Source: Paenibacillus graminis (GTDB lineage Bacteria; Bacillota; Bacilli; Paenibacillales; Paenibacillaceae). From it: DNA of 64,000 nucleotides. Of the stretch, positions 1-9,554 are shown piece after piece. Below the pieces are notes generated by a model. The model was not told the origin of the DNA, ran no database searches, and saw only the letters and a list, made by a program, of their open reading frames with translations. The stretch spans positions 1,550,001-1,614,000 of the forward strand of contig NZ_CP009287.1 in the NCBI RefSeq assembly GCF_000758705.1. Reading direction: 5' to 3'. Both the position numbers and the translations under genes were made by a program. Every line of letters starts with the position of its first letter. Position 1 is the stretch's first letter.

Positions 1-6
1 TGTACA

Positions 7-489
7 TCAGTCTGAATGCTGCTCCGTTCGTTCATATTGAATAAGTGTTACGCCGCTTTCTTCGATTTGAACTTCTGCGGTCTGCACAAAGCCCAGCTTC
101 TTATAGAAGTAGTGGTTCCTGACTGCCCAGGAGGGGGTGTCCAGTGTCCATTTATGCGCGTTGGGGAAAGTGCTGAACAAGAAATAAAAAGCATCCTGTC
201 CATACCCCCGGCTCTGATACAGCGGGTCAATAAAGATTCGGCCCAGATGATATTCCTGTCCACCCGGTGAAGGGAAAACTATCATTCCGCCGATGATGTG
301 CCCATCAGCAATCAGCTTGTAGTATAGGCCTTTTTCCATCATTTCACTCTGCCACGAACTGGAGCTGTATCCTGGAGGCCCGTCTTCAGCTTTGTTCTGG
401 AACCGGCGGTCATCTTCATCAAAGGCTCTTTTTTGGACTTCTGCCAACAGGTCAGCATCCTGGGGTTCGGCTATAAGAATGGACAGCAT
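7..489 (-). CDS. GNAT family N-acetyltransferase
   Basis: A 160-residue protein with the single-domain GNAT layout. It has an N-terminal acceptor region, a central beta-strand pair around GHIIGGMIVF, the acetyl-CoA-binding segment near residues 84-97 (DPLYQSRGYGQDAF, a Q/RxxGxG/A-type loop) and a C-terminal NHYFYKKLGF motif typical of the family. It probably transfers an acetyl group from acetyl-CoA to an amine; the substrate cannot be read from the sequence. The start is supported by a GGAGG ribosome-binding site 9 bases upstream. It is the last gene of its strand at the window edge and lies about 130 bases from the next leftward gene. Confidence 0.85.
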   Translation of the reverse strand: MLSILIAEPQDADLLAEVQKRAFDEDDRRFQNKAEDGPPGYSSSSWQSEMMEKGLYYKLIADGHIIGGMIVFPSPGGQEYHLGRIFIDPLYQSRGYGQDAFYFLFSTFPNAHKWTLDTPSWAVRNHYFYKKLGFVQTAEVQIEESGVTLIQYERTEQHSD

Positions 490-623
490 GCAATGGTCCT
501 CCTTGGTGTTTTAGGTAATTCCGATCATTGCTGCGGCAGCTTCTGCAGCAGCAGACGCAGCCCACACTGCGGCTGCGTCCGATTTCACTTTATTGGTTTC
601 AACTTCGTCGGGAGCCTGCAAGC

Positions 624-1526
624 CTATTTCTTGCTTGCGCCCCCGCCGATCTTCTGGCCAATCCATTCCTCATAGGATTTGACCACTGCAGACAGGTCTT
701 CATCCCCGTAGCCGTGGTTGAACCCGGCCTGGAACATGCTTTTGGCTACGCCAAGCATGGGGGAAGGCACGCCTGTGGAATCGCTGAGCGAGGAGGCCAG
801 CTTGAGATCCTTCAGCATCAGCGCAAGGGAGAACTGGTTGCTGAAATCATTGTCTATGATCTTCTGTCCTTTCAGTTCGGCTTGTTTGCTGCCCGCCGAT
901 CCGTTTTTCACCAGCTCCAGGAACTTGTCTGCGGGAACGCCGGATTTCACGGCGATGGAGAAGCCTTCGGCGAGCGCAACATTATGAATGCCAACCATGG
1001 CGTTGTGAGCCAGCTTAGCTACAGCACCGCTGCCGTTGCCGCCCATATGCAAGAGCAGTCTGCCCATGGAGTCAAAAATATCCCGGTGCTGATCAATGAC
1101 CTCGGCGCTGCCGCCAACCATGAACACCAGCGTGCCTTCAATGGCCGCAGGTTTGCTGCCGGTTACCGGCGCATCCAGGAAATTTCCGCCCCGCTCCTCC
1201 ACGGCTGCGGCAATTTCCTTCGCCAAACCGGGGGAAATCGTGCTGGAATCCACAACTGTTGTCCCCGGTTTAAGGACAGCCAGGATGCCGCCGGTGCCGT
1301 AGAACACCTCACGGATGGAATCATCGTTGCTGATCATGGTAATAATAACATCCTTGCCTTCGGCGGCATCTTGCGGCGTTGCGGCCACCTGGGCACCCTC
1401 TGCTCTCAGAGGTTCACTTTTGCTTGCTGTCCGGTTGTACACGGTAACCTCAAATCCGCTGCGCAGCAGGTTGGAGGCCATAGGTGCCCCCATCGTTCCG
1501 AGTCCGATAAAGCCGATCTGCTTCAT
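624..1526 (-). CDS. NAD(P)-dependent beta-hydroxyacid dehydrogenase (3-hydroxyisobutyrate dehydrogenase family)
   Basis: A 300-residue oxidoreductase. The N-terminus carries the Rossmann motif GLGTMG with the family signature FIGLGTMGAPMASNL. The middle has the substrate-binding segment DAPVTGSKPAA (about 118-128) and the catalytic-lysine motif GSGAVAKLAHN. Length and motif order match 3-hydroxyisobutyrate, tartronate-semialdehyde and glyoxylate/succinate-semialdehyde reductases. Family knowledge predicts NAD(P)-dependent interconversion of a 3-hydroxyacid and its semialdehyde. The exact substrate is open because no valine-catabolism genes are nearby. An AAGGTGG site lies 7 bases before the ATG. 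The gene runs convergently with nothing and is divergent from pgi. Confidence 0.88.
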   Translation of the reverse strand: MKQIGFIGLGTMGAPMASNLLRSGFEVTVYNRTASKSEPLRAEGAQVAATPQDAAEGKDVIITMISNDDSIREVFYGTGGILAVLKPGTTVVDSSTISPGLAKEIAAAVEERGGNFLDAPVTGSKPAAIEGTLVFMVGGSAEVIDQHRDIFDSMGRLLLHMGGNGSGAVAKLAHNAMVGIHNVALAEGFSIAVKSGVPADKFLELVKNGSAGSKQAELKGQKIIDNDFSNQFSLALMLKDLKLASSLSDSTGVPSPMLGVAKSMFQAGFNHGYGDEDLSAVVKSYEEWIGQKIGGGASKK

Positions 1527-1775
1527 TCTGTTTCCACCTTCGCTCTTTGAAATTGCATCCTTTTATATATTCTATCACGGCACCCTGGCTTGTTCCACAA
1601 AACGGTCCTTTGCTTTATGCAGCAAACGTTTCCACGAAACTTCCAAAAACATGGTTCAAAAGCCCGGGATGTGCCTAATGACCTTGCCAGTCAAGGCAAA
1701 TTAAAGTATCCTAATGATAAAGTTGTAACAAACGGTGTCAAATCCAAAGAGATAAACAGGAGGTAACCATTACCG

Positions 1776-3131
1776 ATGTCCAAGAAGATTAATTTTGACT
1801 ACACTAAAGCCCTCTCCTTCTTCAGCCAGCATGAGATTGACTACTTTGCCGCTCCGGTGAAGCTTGCCCATGAGCAGCTTCATAACAAGAGTGGAGCAGG
1901 CTCCGATTACCTGGGGTGGATTGATCTGCCAACAGCCTATGACAAGGAAGAGTTTGCCCGTATCCAGCAGGCTGCCAAGAAGATTCAGAGCGATTCCGAT
2001 GTGCTTATCGTTATCGGTATCGGCGGTTCTTATCTGGGTGCGCGTGCAGCTATTGAGGCGCTCTCGCATTCCTTCTACAACAACCTTTCCAAAGACAAAC
2101 GCAAAACACCGGAAGTTTATTTTGCAGGCAACAACATCAGCTCTACATATATCACACACCTGCTTGACCTTGTAGAAGGCAAAGACTTCTCCGTTAACGT
2201 TATCTCCAAATCCGGCACAACTACTGAACCGGCTATCGCTTTCCGTATCTTCCGCGCAGCGCTGGAGAAGAAATACGGCAAAGAAGAAGCACGCAAGCGT
2301 ATCTACGCTACCACCGACAAGGAGAAAGGCGCACTCAAGAAGCTTGCCAATGAAGAAGGCTATGAGTCGTTCATTATCCCTGACGATGTAGGCGGACGCT
2401 ACTCGGTACTGACACCGGTAGGTCTTCTGCCGATTGCTGTAGCGGGAATCAACATTGAAGAAATGATGCAAGGGGCCGCAGCCGCAGCGGATGAGTTCAA
2501 CAACCCGGATGTGGCTACCAACCAGAGCTATCAATATGCAGCTGTCCGCAATGCCTTGTACCGCAAGGGCAAAACCACAGAAATCCTCGTCAACTACGAG
2601 CCTTCCCTGCATTTCGTATCCGAATGGTGGAAGCAATTGTACGGCGAAAGCGAAGGCAAGGATTTCAAGGGCATCTATCCGTCCTCCGTTGATTTCTCCA
2701 CGGATTTGCACTCCATGGGCCAATTCATTCAAGAGGGGAACCGCAACATTTTCGAAACGGTGATCCAGGTTGAAAAGGTTCAGCATGAAATTTCGATTGA
2801 GAATGATCCGGATGATCTGGACGGCCTGAACTTCCTGACTGGCAAGACCATGGATTTTGTCAACAAAAAAGCGTTCCAGGGCACAATGCTGGCACACACA
2901 GACGGACAAGTGCCGAACCTGATCGTGACCATTCCGGATCAAACGCCTTATACCTTCGGGTACCTGGTGTACTTCTTTGAAAAAGCCTGCGGTATCAGCG
3001 GATACCTGCTGGGCGTCAACCCATTCGACCAACCAGGTGTAGAAGCATACAAGAAGAACATGTTCGCACTGCTCGGCAAACCGGGCTACGAGAAAGAAAA
3101 AGCAGAGCTCGAAGCAAGACTTACCGAATAG
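1776..3131 (+). CDS. pgi: Glucose-6-phosphate isomerase
   Basis: A 451-residue protein, the usual length of the short Gram-positive form. It interconverts glucose 6-phosphate and fructose 6-phosphate in the cytoplasm. Visible signatures are the phosphate-binding [12 protein letters not shown] (about 145-156), the PGI signature [14 protein letters not shown] (about 206-219), the GNNISSTY segment and the C-terminal [18 protein letters not shown] with the catalytic lysine region. An AGGAGGT ribosome-binding site lies 11 bases before ATG. The gene appears monocistronic; a hairpin without a clear T tract follows at about 3173-3213. Confidence 0.98.
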   Translation: MSKKINFDYTKALSFFSQHEIDYFAAPVKLAHEQLHNKSGAGSDYLGWIDLPTAYDKEEFARIQQAAKKIQSDSDVLIVIGIGGSYLGARAAIEALSHSFYNNLSKDKRKTPEVYFAGNNISSTYITHLLDLVEGKDFSVNVISKSGTTTEPAIAFRIFRAALEKKYGKEEARKRIYATTDKEKGALKKLANEEGYESFIIPDDVGGRYSVLTPVGLLPIAVAGINIEEMMQGAAAAADEFNNPDVATNQSYQYAAVRNALYRKGKTTEILVNYEPSLHFVSEWWKQLYGESEGKDFKGIYPSSVDFSTDLHSMGQFIQEGNRNIFETVIQVEKVQHEISIENDPDDLDGLNFLTGKTMDFVNKKAFQGTMLAHTDGQVPNLIVTIPDQTPYTFGYLVYFFEKACGISGYLLGVNPFDQPGVEAYKKNMFALLGKPGYEKEKAELEARLTE

Positions 3132-3257
3132 CATTGCCTGACACCGCAGATCATTCATACTAGTAGAGACACCAGGGAGCAGACCAGAGGTAATCCATAC
3201 CATGGCCTGCTCTCCTAATATATATTAAGATATTAATTGGATGTAAGGAATGGAATA

Positions 3258-3893
3258 ATGATGCTGGAACAATACCGGACGGTGCGCTCTCCCGGTTCCC
3301 GGGAAGTCGTAATCCGTAAGTCACGCTTCATCGGCCACGTAATGCCGGTGGAGAACGAAGAGGAAGCCGCGCAATTTATTGAGAACATCAAGAGGCAGCA
3401 TTGGAATGCCACACATAACTGCTCTGCATATATGATTGGCGAGCGGGACGAGATCCAGAGACAGTCGGATGACGGGGAACCGAGTGGAACGGCCGGTAAA
3501 CCGATTTTGGAGGTAATCCGCAGCCAAAACGTTAAAAATGTCGCAATTGTTGTTACCCGTTATTTCGGAGGCATTATGCTGGGGGCAGGCGGATTAATCC
3601 GGGCCTATACGGACGGCGCTGTACTGGCACTCGAAGCTGGAGAAGTGATCACCCGTGTGCTGAGGCGTGAGGTATGGGTAGAAATCGACTATACCTGGCT
3701 GGGCAAGGTTGAGAATGAGCTTAGAGGAAGAGGCATACAGACTGGTGAAACTTTGTTTACGGATAAAGTTACGCTGCTGTGTCTGCCGCGCAATGATGAG
3801 GGAGACACATTTATGGCATGGATAACGGATCTTACCCAGGGGCAAGCGCTGGTTACAGAAGGGCGGCGGCTTTACTACAGCGAAGGGGAATAA
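3258..3893 (+). CDS. YigZ/IMPACT family protein
   Basis: A 211-residue protein of the YigZ (UPF0029/IMPACT) family. The N-terminal domain shows the family signature around residues 85-110 (VTRYFGGIMLGAGGLIRAY) and an upstream HNCSAYMIG segment. The C-terminal 70 residues match the position of the DUF1949 domain. The biochemical role is unsettled; family members have been linked to translation factors and nucleic-acid binding. A TTG further upstream also opens the frame. I chose ATG 3258 because AGGAATGG precedes it at a workable distance. It lies 3 bases ahead of a TetR gene and is probably co-transcribed with it. Confidence 0.9.
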   Translation: MMLEQYRTVRSPGSREVVIRKSRFIGHVMPVENEEEAAQFIENIKRQHWNATHNCSAYMIGERDEIQRQSDDGEPSGTAGKPILEVIRSQNVKNVAIVVTRYFGGIMLGAGGLIRAYTDGAVLALEAGEVITRVLRREVWVEIDYTWLGKVENELRGRGIQTGETLFTDKVTLLCLPRNDEGDTFMAWITDLTQGQALVTEGRRLYYSEGE

Positions 3894-3896
3894 GAT

Positions 3897-4478
3897 ATGG
3901 CAAGAAGAGCAGTCGAGCAGGAGTTGTCTAGGGAAAGAATTTTGGAAGCAGCCAGGCATTTATTCATTACCAAAGGATACCGGGCGATATCGATGCGCAG
4001 CATTGGCCAGCATTTGGGGTACAGCCATGGGTCGCTCTATTATCATTTCAAAGAGAAGGCGGAGCTGTTCTACGCCATTGTCGTCGAAGATTTCAATCAT
4101 GTTGCCACATTGCTGAATCAAGTCATGCATACGCCTCCTGAACCGGGAATGACGCGGGTGGAACAGCTGATTCTGGAATTTATCCGGTTTGGACTAGATC
4201 ATCCTTATCAGTATGAGATTATGTTCATGATCCGTGACGAAGAGCTGCTTGCCTATTGCCGTGCGGAACAGGGCCGATGTTTTGAGTTATTCGCAGGCAT
4301 TGTGCGTTCGCACATGAAGGAAGAGGGTTACGTATCGGAAGACTGGCAGAGCATACCGCTTACCTTGTTCTTGTCCGCACACGGATTTATTTCTTATTAT
4401 ATTCAGGATAAGGTATCATTTGAGGATGTCAGGCAGGCTGCAATTATGCATGTGAAGGTATTAAGCCGCAGTTTATAG
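3897..4478 (+). CDS. TetR/AcrR family transcriptional regulator
   Basis: A 193-residue one-component regulator. Residues about 9-55 form the TetR helix-turn-helix: RERILEAARHLFITKGY, then ISMRSIGQHLGYSHGSLYYHF. The rest is an all-helical ligand-binding domain with no recognisable specificity. It starts three bases after the stop of the YigZ-family gene, so it is likely the second gene of that operon. A terminator follows at about 4572. No target operator can be identified with confidence. Confidence 0.92.
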   Translation: MARRAVEQELSRERILEAARHLFITKGYRAISMRSIGQHLGYSHGSLYYHFKEKAELFYAIVVEDFNHVATLLNQVMHTPPEPGMTRVEQLILEFIRFGLDHPYQYEIMFMIRDEELLAYCRAEQGRCFELFAGIVRSHMKEEGYVSEDWQSIPLTLFLSAHGFISYYIQDKVSFEDVRQAAIMHVKVLSRSL

Positions 4479-4571
4479 AGGCTGTGTTTTTTTTTAACAT
4501 TTCTCAGTTTAGCGCGTTGCATTGGTAGAACTTTGAATGGTGAAAGTGTGAAGAGGTTTATCCTTCTTATA

Positions 4572-4609
4572 AAAGACGGTCCCGCTAGAAGTGGCGGGCC
4601 GTCTTTTTG
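4572..4609 (+). terminator. Intrinsic terminator after the TetR gene
   Basis: A GC-rich stem (AGACGGTCCCGC paired with GCGGGCCGTCT, one bulged base) is followed by TTTTT. It closes the YigZ-TetR operon. Confidence 0.8.
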
Positions 4610-4655
4610 CTGCAGCAAGGACTATATTATAGAAGTTGAACGTGAGTAGGTAGGT

Positions 4656-5057
4656 TTAGCCTTCTATAATCTTCAGATAACATTGCCGGCGTCTCGGCCC
4701 GTCAAATTCGCAGAAGTAAATGCCCTGCCAGCGGCCCAGCAGCAGTGCGCCCTCATGAATGATGATGCTCTGGGAGGGGCCGGCAGTGATGGATTTCAGG
4801 TGAGAAGCCGTATTTCCTTCTGCGTGGCGGTATTTGGGATGCTCCCAAGGGTAAACTTCGTCAAGCCGCATCAGCACATCATGTTTGACGTCCGGGTCTG
4901 CATTTTCATTAATAGCTATTCCCGCAGTGGTGTGCGGACAGTATACAACGATGATGCCATTCTGAACACCGCTTTTTTTGACATAGGAAATGACTTCTCT
5001 GGTGATGTCCCGCAGCTCATCCCGTTTGCTTGTGCTGATCTCCATAGTGTGCAGCAT
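4656..5057 (-). CDS. YjbQ family protein (UPF0047; secondary thiamine-phosphate synthase-like)
   Basis: A 133-residue protein of the YjbQ/UPF0047 family. The motif YCPHTTAGIAINENADPDV and the late HEGALLLGRWQGIYFCEFDGPR segment are characteristic. Family members show weak thiamine-phosphate synthase activity in vitro, and their main role is not established. The frame stays open 75 bases further upstream, but ATG 5057 has AGAGGGG 8 bases before it and gives the normal family length. It is divergent from the sulfate transporter operon. Confidence 0.9.
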   Translation of the reverse strand: MLHTMEISTSKRDELRDITREVISYVKKSGVQNGIIVVYCPHTTAGIAINENADPDVKHDVLMRLDEVYPWEHPKYRHAEGNTASHLKSITAGPSQSIIIHEGALLLGRWQGIYFCEFDGPRRRQCYLKIIEG

Positions 5058-5161
5058 AATGTTATCCCCTCTCTGTACAGTAAATATACTATAGTTTACC
5101 CCAAATCGAACGAAAGTAATTGACGGGGGCAAGCGGCATTTGGTAAAGTAGTGTTAACTTT

Positions 5162-5184
5162 AAACCAAGTATATTAATAGGAAT
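5162..5184 (+). promoter_or_regulatory. Putative sulfur-regulator operator upstream of cysT
   Basis: The 14-mer CCAAGTATATTAAT at 5165-5178, followed by AGGAAT, sits about 60 bases before cysT. An almost identical 14-mer (CCAAGTATACTAAT) lies upstream of metQ at 12093-12106. A purine/AT pattern ending in GGAAT resembles what I recall of CymR boxes in Bacillus, so CymR is my best guess for the binding protein. The repeat is seen; the factor is inferred. Confidence 0.45.
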
Positions 5185-5237
5185 AATAATGGCTGTAAAG
5201 GCGAGTATACCGACCGGTAAGCCGGAGGTGGGGGGAT

Positions 5238-6059
5238 TTGTTCTTGAATACGCTGCTTCGACACAAGGGCTGGACATGGGGATTCCGCACGACTATTCTG
5301 CTGTATTTTGTGGTACTGATTGTTCTGCCGATACTGGGGGTCTACTACAACTCGTTTTCGCTTGGCTTCAGTAATTTTGCCGAAAGTATCAGTGATCCGA
5401 TTGCCTGGAAGTCCGTACTGCTGACACTCAAATTAGCTGTTATTGCTACGGTCATTAATGTGCTGCTTGGGACGATGATTGCCTGGGTGCTGATCCGCTA
5501 TCAATTTCCCGGGAAGGCGCTGCTGAACAGTCTTGTTGATTTGCCTTTTGCGCTGCCGACGGCAGTTGGGGGGCTGATGATTCTGCTGCTGCTGGGTCCG
5601 GGCAGTCTGATCGGCGGTATGGCGGAAGCACTGGGATTCGAAATTGTATTTCACCAGCCGGCGATTGTAATTGCCATGGTCTTTGTAACCTTTCCCTTTG
5701 TGATCCGTGCGGTGCAGCCGCTGCTGGAGGAGCTGGACGCTTCGGAGGAAGAAGCGGCTTATACGATGGGAGCCACGCGCAGCCGCGTATTCCGGCAGGT
5801 CATTCTGCCTTCCATGGCCCCTGGAATGATCGGCGGCGGCATGCTGGCCTTCTCCCGGGCGCTTGCCGAATTCGGAGCTGTCGTACTCGTAGCAGGCAAT
5901 ATTCCGGGACGTACGCTGGTATCCTCCGTGTTCATTTTCGGTGAAGTGGAAAGTGACAATCCGGTCGGAGCCGCGGCGGTATCCATCATTCTCTTAACCT
6001 TGTCCTTCCTTATTCTCTGGCTGATCAATATGCTGCAGATGCGGGGGAGAAGAGTATGA
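5238..6059 (+). CDS. cysT: Sulfate/thiosulfate ABC transporter permease CysT
   Basis: A 273-residue inner-membrane permease with about six hydrophobic segments. The EAA loop (EEAAYTMGATRSRVFRQVILP, roughly residues 171-191) docks the ATPase. The segment FNALLNS-like LLNSLVDLPFALPTAVGG is typical of CysT/CysU. The start is TTG 5238, with GGAGGT 8 bases before it; TTG 5244 is an alternative. It is the first gene of the cysT-cysW-cysA-sbp operon and overlaps cysW by 4 bases (ATGA). It pairs with CysW to form the channel that imports sulfate and thiosulfate. Confidence 0.95.
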   Translation: MFLNTLLRHKGWTWGFRTTILLYFVVLIVLPILGVYYNSFSLGFSNFAESISDPIAWKSVLLTLKLAVIATVINVLLGTMIAWVLIRYQFPGKALLNSLVDLPFALPTAVGGLMILLLLGPGSLIGGMAEALGFEIVFHQPAIVIAMVFVTFPFVIRAVQPLLEELDASEEEAAYTMGATRSRVFRQVILPSMAPGMIGGGMLAFSRALAEFGAVVLVAGNIPGRTLVSSVFIFGEVESDNPVGAAAVSIILLTLSFLILWLINMLQMRGRRV

Positions 6060-6853
6060 GAAAACTGTGGATCGGACTTACTTATCTTGTATTTTTCCTG
6101 CTGATTGCCGCACCTCTGGGGAAAATGACAATCGGCGCCTTCAGCGAAGGCTTCGGCGGCTTCTGGAATGCACTGACCCGGCCGGAGGCGCTGCACGCGC
6201 TGCTGATGACAGGGCTCGTCGTTGTGGTGGTCACGCTGCTCAATACGCTGTTCGGCATTATGATGGCCTTGTATCTGGTAAGGGCAAGCTGGCTGGGCAG
6301 CCGGGTGAAAGGGCTCCTGAACAGTATCGTCGATCTGCCCTACGCGGTGTCGCCGGTAATCGGCGGGCTCATGATTGTACTGCTGCTCGGTCCGGACAGT
6401 GCACTGGGTGCTGTGTTTGAACAAATCGGGGTGAAGATTGTCTATGCTTTTCCGGGAATGGTGATTGCTACACTCTTCGTGACCTTCCCTTTGATGGTGC
6501 GTGAGATTATGCCGGTGCTTCAGGAGATCGGCTCGCAGCAGGAGGAGGCAGCTTCAACGCTAGGTGCGTATGGCTGGACCACCTTCTGGAAGGTAACCTG
6601 GCCCTCCATCCGCTGGGCTGTGATCTACGGTGTAATTCTGACGGTTGCGCGCTCGCTGGGGGAATTCGGGGCGGTGCTGGTCGTTTCGGGCAATATCATG
6701 AACAAAACCCAGACTGCGACCACGCTGGTCTATCAGGATGTCGAGAACTTCAATGTAACGGCTGCGGGCGGTATAGCGCTGGTGCTGGCCGCTTTCTCCG
6801 CGGGTCTGCTGCTGCTTATGGAATGGAGCAAAAGAAGAAAGGAAGTGCATTAA
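6056..6853 (+). CDS. cysW: Sulfate/thiosulfate ABC transporter permease CysW
   Basis: A 265-residue permease, the partner of CysT. It begins with a membrane helix (residues about 7-25) and has an EAA loop at about 160-182 (SQQEEAASTLGAYGWTTFWK). The segment LNSIVDLPYAVSPVIGG matches the CysW consensus. Its start overlaps the cysT stop codon, and cysA begins one base after its stop, so the three are translated together. The C-terminus ends in a short basic cytoplasmic tail. Confidence 0.95.
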   Translation: MRKLWIGLTYLVFFLLIAAPLGKMTIGAFSEGFGGFWNALTRPEALHALLMTGLVVVVVTLLNTLFGIMMALYLVRASWLGSRVKGLLNSIVDLPYAVSPVIGGLMIVLLLGPDSALGAVFEQIGVKIVYAFPGMVIATLFVTFPLMVREIMPVLQEIGSQQEEAASTLGAYGWTTFWKVTWPSIRWAVIYGVILTVARSLGEFGAVLVVSGNIMNKTQTATTLVYQDVENFNVTAAGGIALVLAAFSAGLLLLMEWSKRRKEVH

Positions 6854-6854
6854 T

Positions 6855-7916
6855 ATGCATGTAGAGGTCCGGGGACTCAATAAGCATTTCGGAGATTTTC
6901 ACGCGGTGAAGGACGTCAACTTCGGCATTACCAAAGGCCATCTGATTGGGCTGCTCGGTCCAAGCGGCGGGGGCAAAACCTCGATTCTGCGCATGTTGGC
7001 AGGACTGGAGACGCCGGACAGCGGCGAGATTGTTTTTCATGGCAAGACGGTAAATAATCTTCCTCCCCAGGAGCGGGAGATCGGCTTTGTGTTCCAGAAC
7101 TATGCGCTGTTCAAGCACATGACGGTGTATGAGAATATTGCTTTTGGCCTGAAGGTGAAAAAAGCAAACAAACACACGATCCAGAACCGCGTGGCAGAGC
7201 TGGTGGAGCTTACGGGTCTCAAGGGTTTTGAAAAGCGTTATCCGCATCAGCTCTCAGGCGGTCAGCGCCAGCGTGTTGCCTTTGCCCGGGCGCTTGCGCC
7301 TGAACCGCAGCTGCTGCTGCTGGATGAACCGTTCGCTGCGATTGACGCAAAAATCCGGCAGGAGCTGCGTTCGTGGCTGCGCGAGCTGATTGAGCGTGTC
7401 GGCATCACCTCGATTTTCGTGACCCATGACCAGGATGAAGCCATTGAAGTTGCTGACGAGATCATGATTATTAATCAAGGCCGGCTGGAGCAGAAGGGCA
7501 CGCCTTGGGACATCTATAAAGAACCGAAGACGCCGTTTGTCGCGACCTTTATCGGGGAGTCTACGCTGATCGGGAGCGCCGCGGAGCTGAAGGGCTTCCA
7601 CAATACGGGAGGCAAGCCTACCAAGGCGCTGATCCGTCCGGAATATATCGAAGTAGGCAACCTGAATGAATTCAAGATGGCTTCGGCTACGGAGCAGGGC
7701 ATCGTGAAACATCTGCATTTCCGCGGCAGCGAATGGCTGGTTGAGGTGGAAGTGAACGGCCATAAGCTGGTAACCTACCGCTCGCTGGAAAAAGAAACCC
7801 TGACCCCTGGCCAGGAAATCGCGGTGCTTGTCCACCGTGCTTATCTTTTCAACGACGAGCGGAGCTGGATTCAAGAGAACGGATTGAAGGAAGACCCAAT
7901 GCCTGTCTTTATCTAA
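6855..7916 (+). CDS. cysA: Sulfate/thiosulfate ABC transporter ATP-binding protein CysA
   Basis: A 353-residue ATPase that powers sulfate import. Walker A is GPSGGGKT (about 35-42), the signature is LSGGQRQ (133-139), Walker B is LLLLDEP (153-159), and the switch histidine lies in THDQDEA. The roughly 110 C-terminal residues beyond the nucleotide-binding domain fit a TOBE-type regulatory extension. It lies between cysW (1-base gap) and the sulfate-binding lipoprotein gene (20 bases). Confidence 0.96.
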   Translation: MHVEVRGLNKHFGDFHAVKDVNFGITKGHLIGLLGPSGGGKTSILRMLAGLETPDSGEIVFHGKTVNNLPPQEREIGFVFQNYALFKHMTVYENIAFGLKVKKANKHTIQNRVAELVELTGLKGFEKRYPHQLSGGQRQRVAFARALAPEPQLLLLDEPFAAIDAKIRQELRSWLRELIERVGITSIFVTHDQDEAIEVADEIMIINQGRLEQKGTPWDIYKEPKTPFVATFIGESTLIGSAAELKGFHNTGGKPTKALIRPEYIEVGNLNEFKMASATEQGIVKHLHFRGSEWLVEVEVNGHKLVTYRSLEKETLTPGQEIAVLVHRAYLFNDERSWIQENGLKEDPMPVFI

Positions 7917-7936
7917 CTAAAGGATGTGTCGCCGGG

Positions 7937-9001
7937 ATGAGGTTTTTCAAAAGGAGCAGACAACTGCACGGCTGGCGGGCTGCCCTAATGCTGGCAATAC
8001 TCGCGCTGGCGGTGACCGGGTGCGGGAACGGACAAGAAAGCTCTGCGGCTGTGAAGCCGCAAGGGGATCTTACGCTGGTGGTAGGAGCCTATAGTGTGGC
8101 GAAGGATGCCATGGGCGAAATTCTGCCCCTGTTCGCGGCAGAGTGGAAGGCCAAAACGGGGCAGACGCTCACGTTCCAGCAGTCTTATGAGGCATCGGGA
8201 ACCCAGGCCCGGGCCATTGCCGGCGGATTTGAAGCCGATGTGACGCTGCTGGCGATGGAAGGCGATGTCGACAAGCTGGTGAAGGCGGGACTGGTTGAAG
8301 CGGACTGGAAGAAACGGGGCGTGAACGGGATGGTGACCCGCTCGGTGGTGGCGCTCGGTACCCGGGAGGGGAACCCTAAGGGCATTCATGATTTTGCCGA
8401 CCTGGCGAAGCCGGGAGTAAAGGTGCTCTATCCCAACCCCAAAACCTCCGGGGGAGCCCAATGGGACATCAATGCCATCTATGGGGCAGGATTGAAGCTG
8501 TCCGAGGAGCAGGAAGGGGCAAAGGACCCGGCTGCCGCCAAAGCTTTTTTGGAGAGCGTACACGCCAATGTAGAATCTCTGGATAAAAGCGGGCGGGCTT
8601 CCATGGCGGCTTTTGAATACGGGGTGGGCGATGTGATCGTCACTTATGAAAATGAGCTTCTGGCCCGGATCGCGCAAGGCGTTAAGTATGAGGTGATTAT
8701 TCCCAAGAACACGATCCTGATCGAAAATCCGGCAGCGGTCGTGGATAAGTATGCTGAGGAACATGGCACCAGCGAAGCTGCAGGCGCATTAGTGGATTAT
8801 TTGACCACGCCGGAGGCACAGCAGGTTTTTGCCAAATATGGGTTCCGGCCCGTTGACAAGCAGGTGTATGCAGAGAATGAGAGCCGTTATCCGGTGCCGG
8901 CGGGTCTGTTCGATATTTCCTATCTGGGCGGCTGGAATGAGGTTCGGACGACACTGTACTCGAAACGCGGCATCTGGTATCAGGTGCTGGCCGGAATCTA
9001 G
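7937..9001 (+). CDS. sbp: Sulfate-binding lipoprotein (sulfate ABC transporter substrate-binding protein)
   Basis: A 354-residue secreted binding protein. A basic start and hydrophobic stretch end in a lipobox (AVTGC, Cys29), so the mature protein is anchored to the outer face of the membrane. Family segments include SYEASGTQARAI, YPNPKTSGGAQW and YENELL, which fit the Sbp/CysP fold that binds sulfate or thiosulfate. Placing the binding protein last in the operon, after cysA, is unusual compared with enteric bacteria but gives the complete transporter. Confidence 0.94.
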   Translation: MRFFKRSRQLHGWRAALMLAILALAVTGCGNGQESSAAVKPQGDLTLVVGAYSVAKDAMGEILPLFAAEWKAKTGQTLTFQQSYEASGTQARAIAGGFEADVTLLAMEGDVDKLVKAGLVEADWKKRGVNGMVTRSVVALGTREGNPKGIHDFADLAKPGVKVLYPNPKTSGGAQWDINAIYGAGLKLSEEQEGAKDPAAAKAFLESVHANVESLDKSGRASMAAFEYGVGDVIVTYENELLARIAQGVKYEVIIPKNTILIENPAAVVDKYAEEHGTSEAAGALVDYLTTPEAQQVFAKYGFRPVDKQVYAENESRYPVPAGLFDISYLGGWNEVRTTLYSKRGIWYQVLAGI

Positions 9002-9011
9002 GGCACGGAAC

Positions 9012-9095
9012 GATGAGTGATGGGTTACATGAGTATGAGTTTATGAGTAAGATGAGTAAGATGAGTATATGAGTAGTATGGGTATATGAGCATAG
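9012..9095 (+). repeat. Short ATGAGTA-type simple repeat
   Basis: About ten imperfect copies of a 7-10 base unit (ATGAGTA with TAAG or TATG spacers) follow the sbp stop codon. This looks like replication slippage; no coding sense was found. Confidence 0.7.
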
Positions 9096-9115
9096 ATTGG
9101 AATTGGATTAGTAAA

Positions 9116-9167
9116 AGAGTTGTCTCATCGGCGGGCTAGCCTGCAGAACGGGATGGCTCTTTTTTGG
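9116..9167 (+). terminator. Probable terminator of the sulfate operon
   Basis: AGAGTTGTCTC can pair with GGGATGGCTCT through Watson-Crick and G-U pairs, and the stem is followed by TTTTTTGG. The stem is weak because of the G-U pairs. Confidence 0.5.
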
Positions 9168-9254
9168 TTTTTATGTCCGGCCTGGCGTGTGCAGCAGCGA
9201 AAGAACAGAGCTGCTTTCGAAGAAGATGCTGAACGGCATGAAAGATTTTGGGGG

Positions 9255-9400
9255 GGGCAGTAAATTAAACTGGAATGTTGTACAGCATGCAGGTAGTGCG
9301 GCGGATTTAATGTGGAATGAGCAGAGATGTTGTAAGGCGTGCAGGATTTGGAGTAAATGTGGGGTGAAGCGAGCAGAAATGTTGTATAACGTGCAGGATT
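9255..9400 (+). repeat. Intergenic array of a 52-base-spaced motif (family 2)
   Basis: The motif ATGTTGTA, then 4-6 bases, then a GCAGG block occurs three times with its ATG at 9275, 9327 and 9379, exactly 52 bases apart. The same motif in reverse orientation, again with about 50-60 base spacing, recurs at 45943-46130. The 552-base gap between sbp and the next gene (9002-9554) otherwise holds only the simple repeat and terminator described above. Confidence 0.6.
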
Positions 9401-9554
9401 ATCTCAGGTCGCTGCTCAAGGTGCATAGTCTAACGGTGGTGTGTTGGGAAAACGAGTCCTCTCTTTCACTAACAGGATGCAATCGATCGCTGAGCTGTTC
9501 TATAATGGTAAAGTGTTTTTGGAACCGTGATGATATTAGAAGGAGGTCTTGCTT

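Noticed and set aside
1770..3203. A 477-codon minus-strand open frame
   Set aside because: It is exactly antisense to pgi, has Cys/Phe-rich unlikely composition and no family match.
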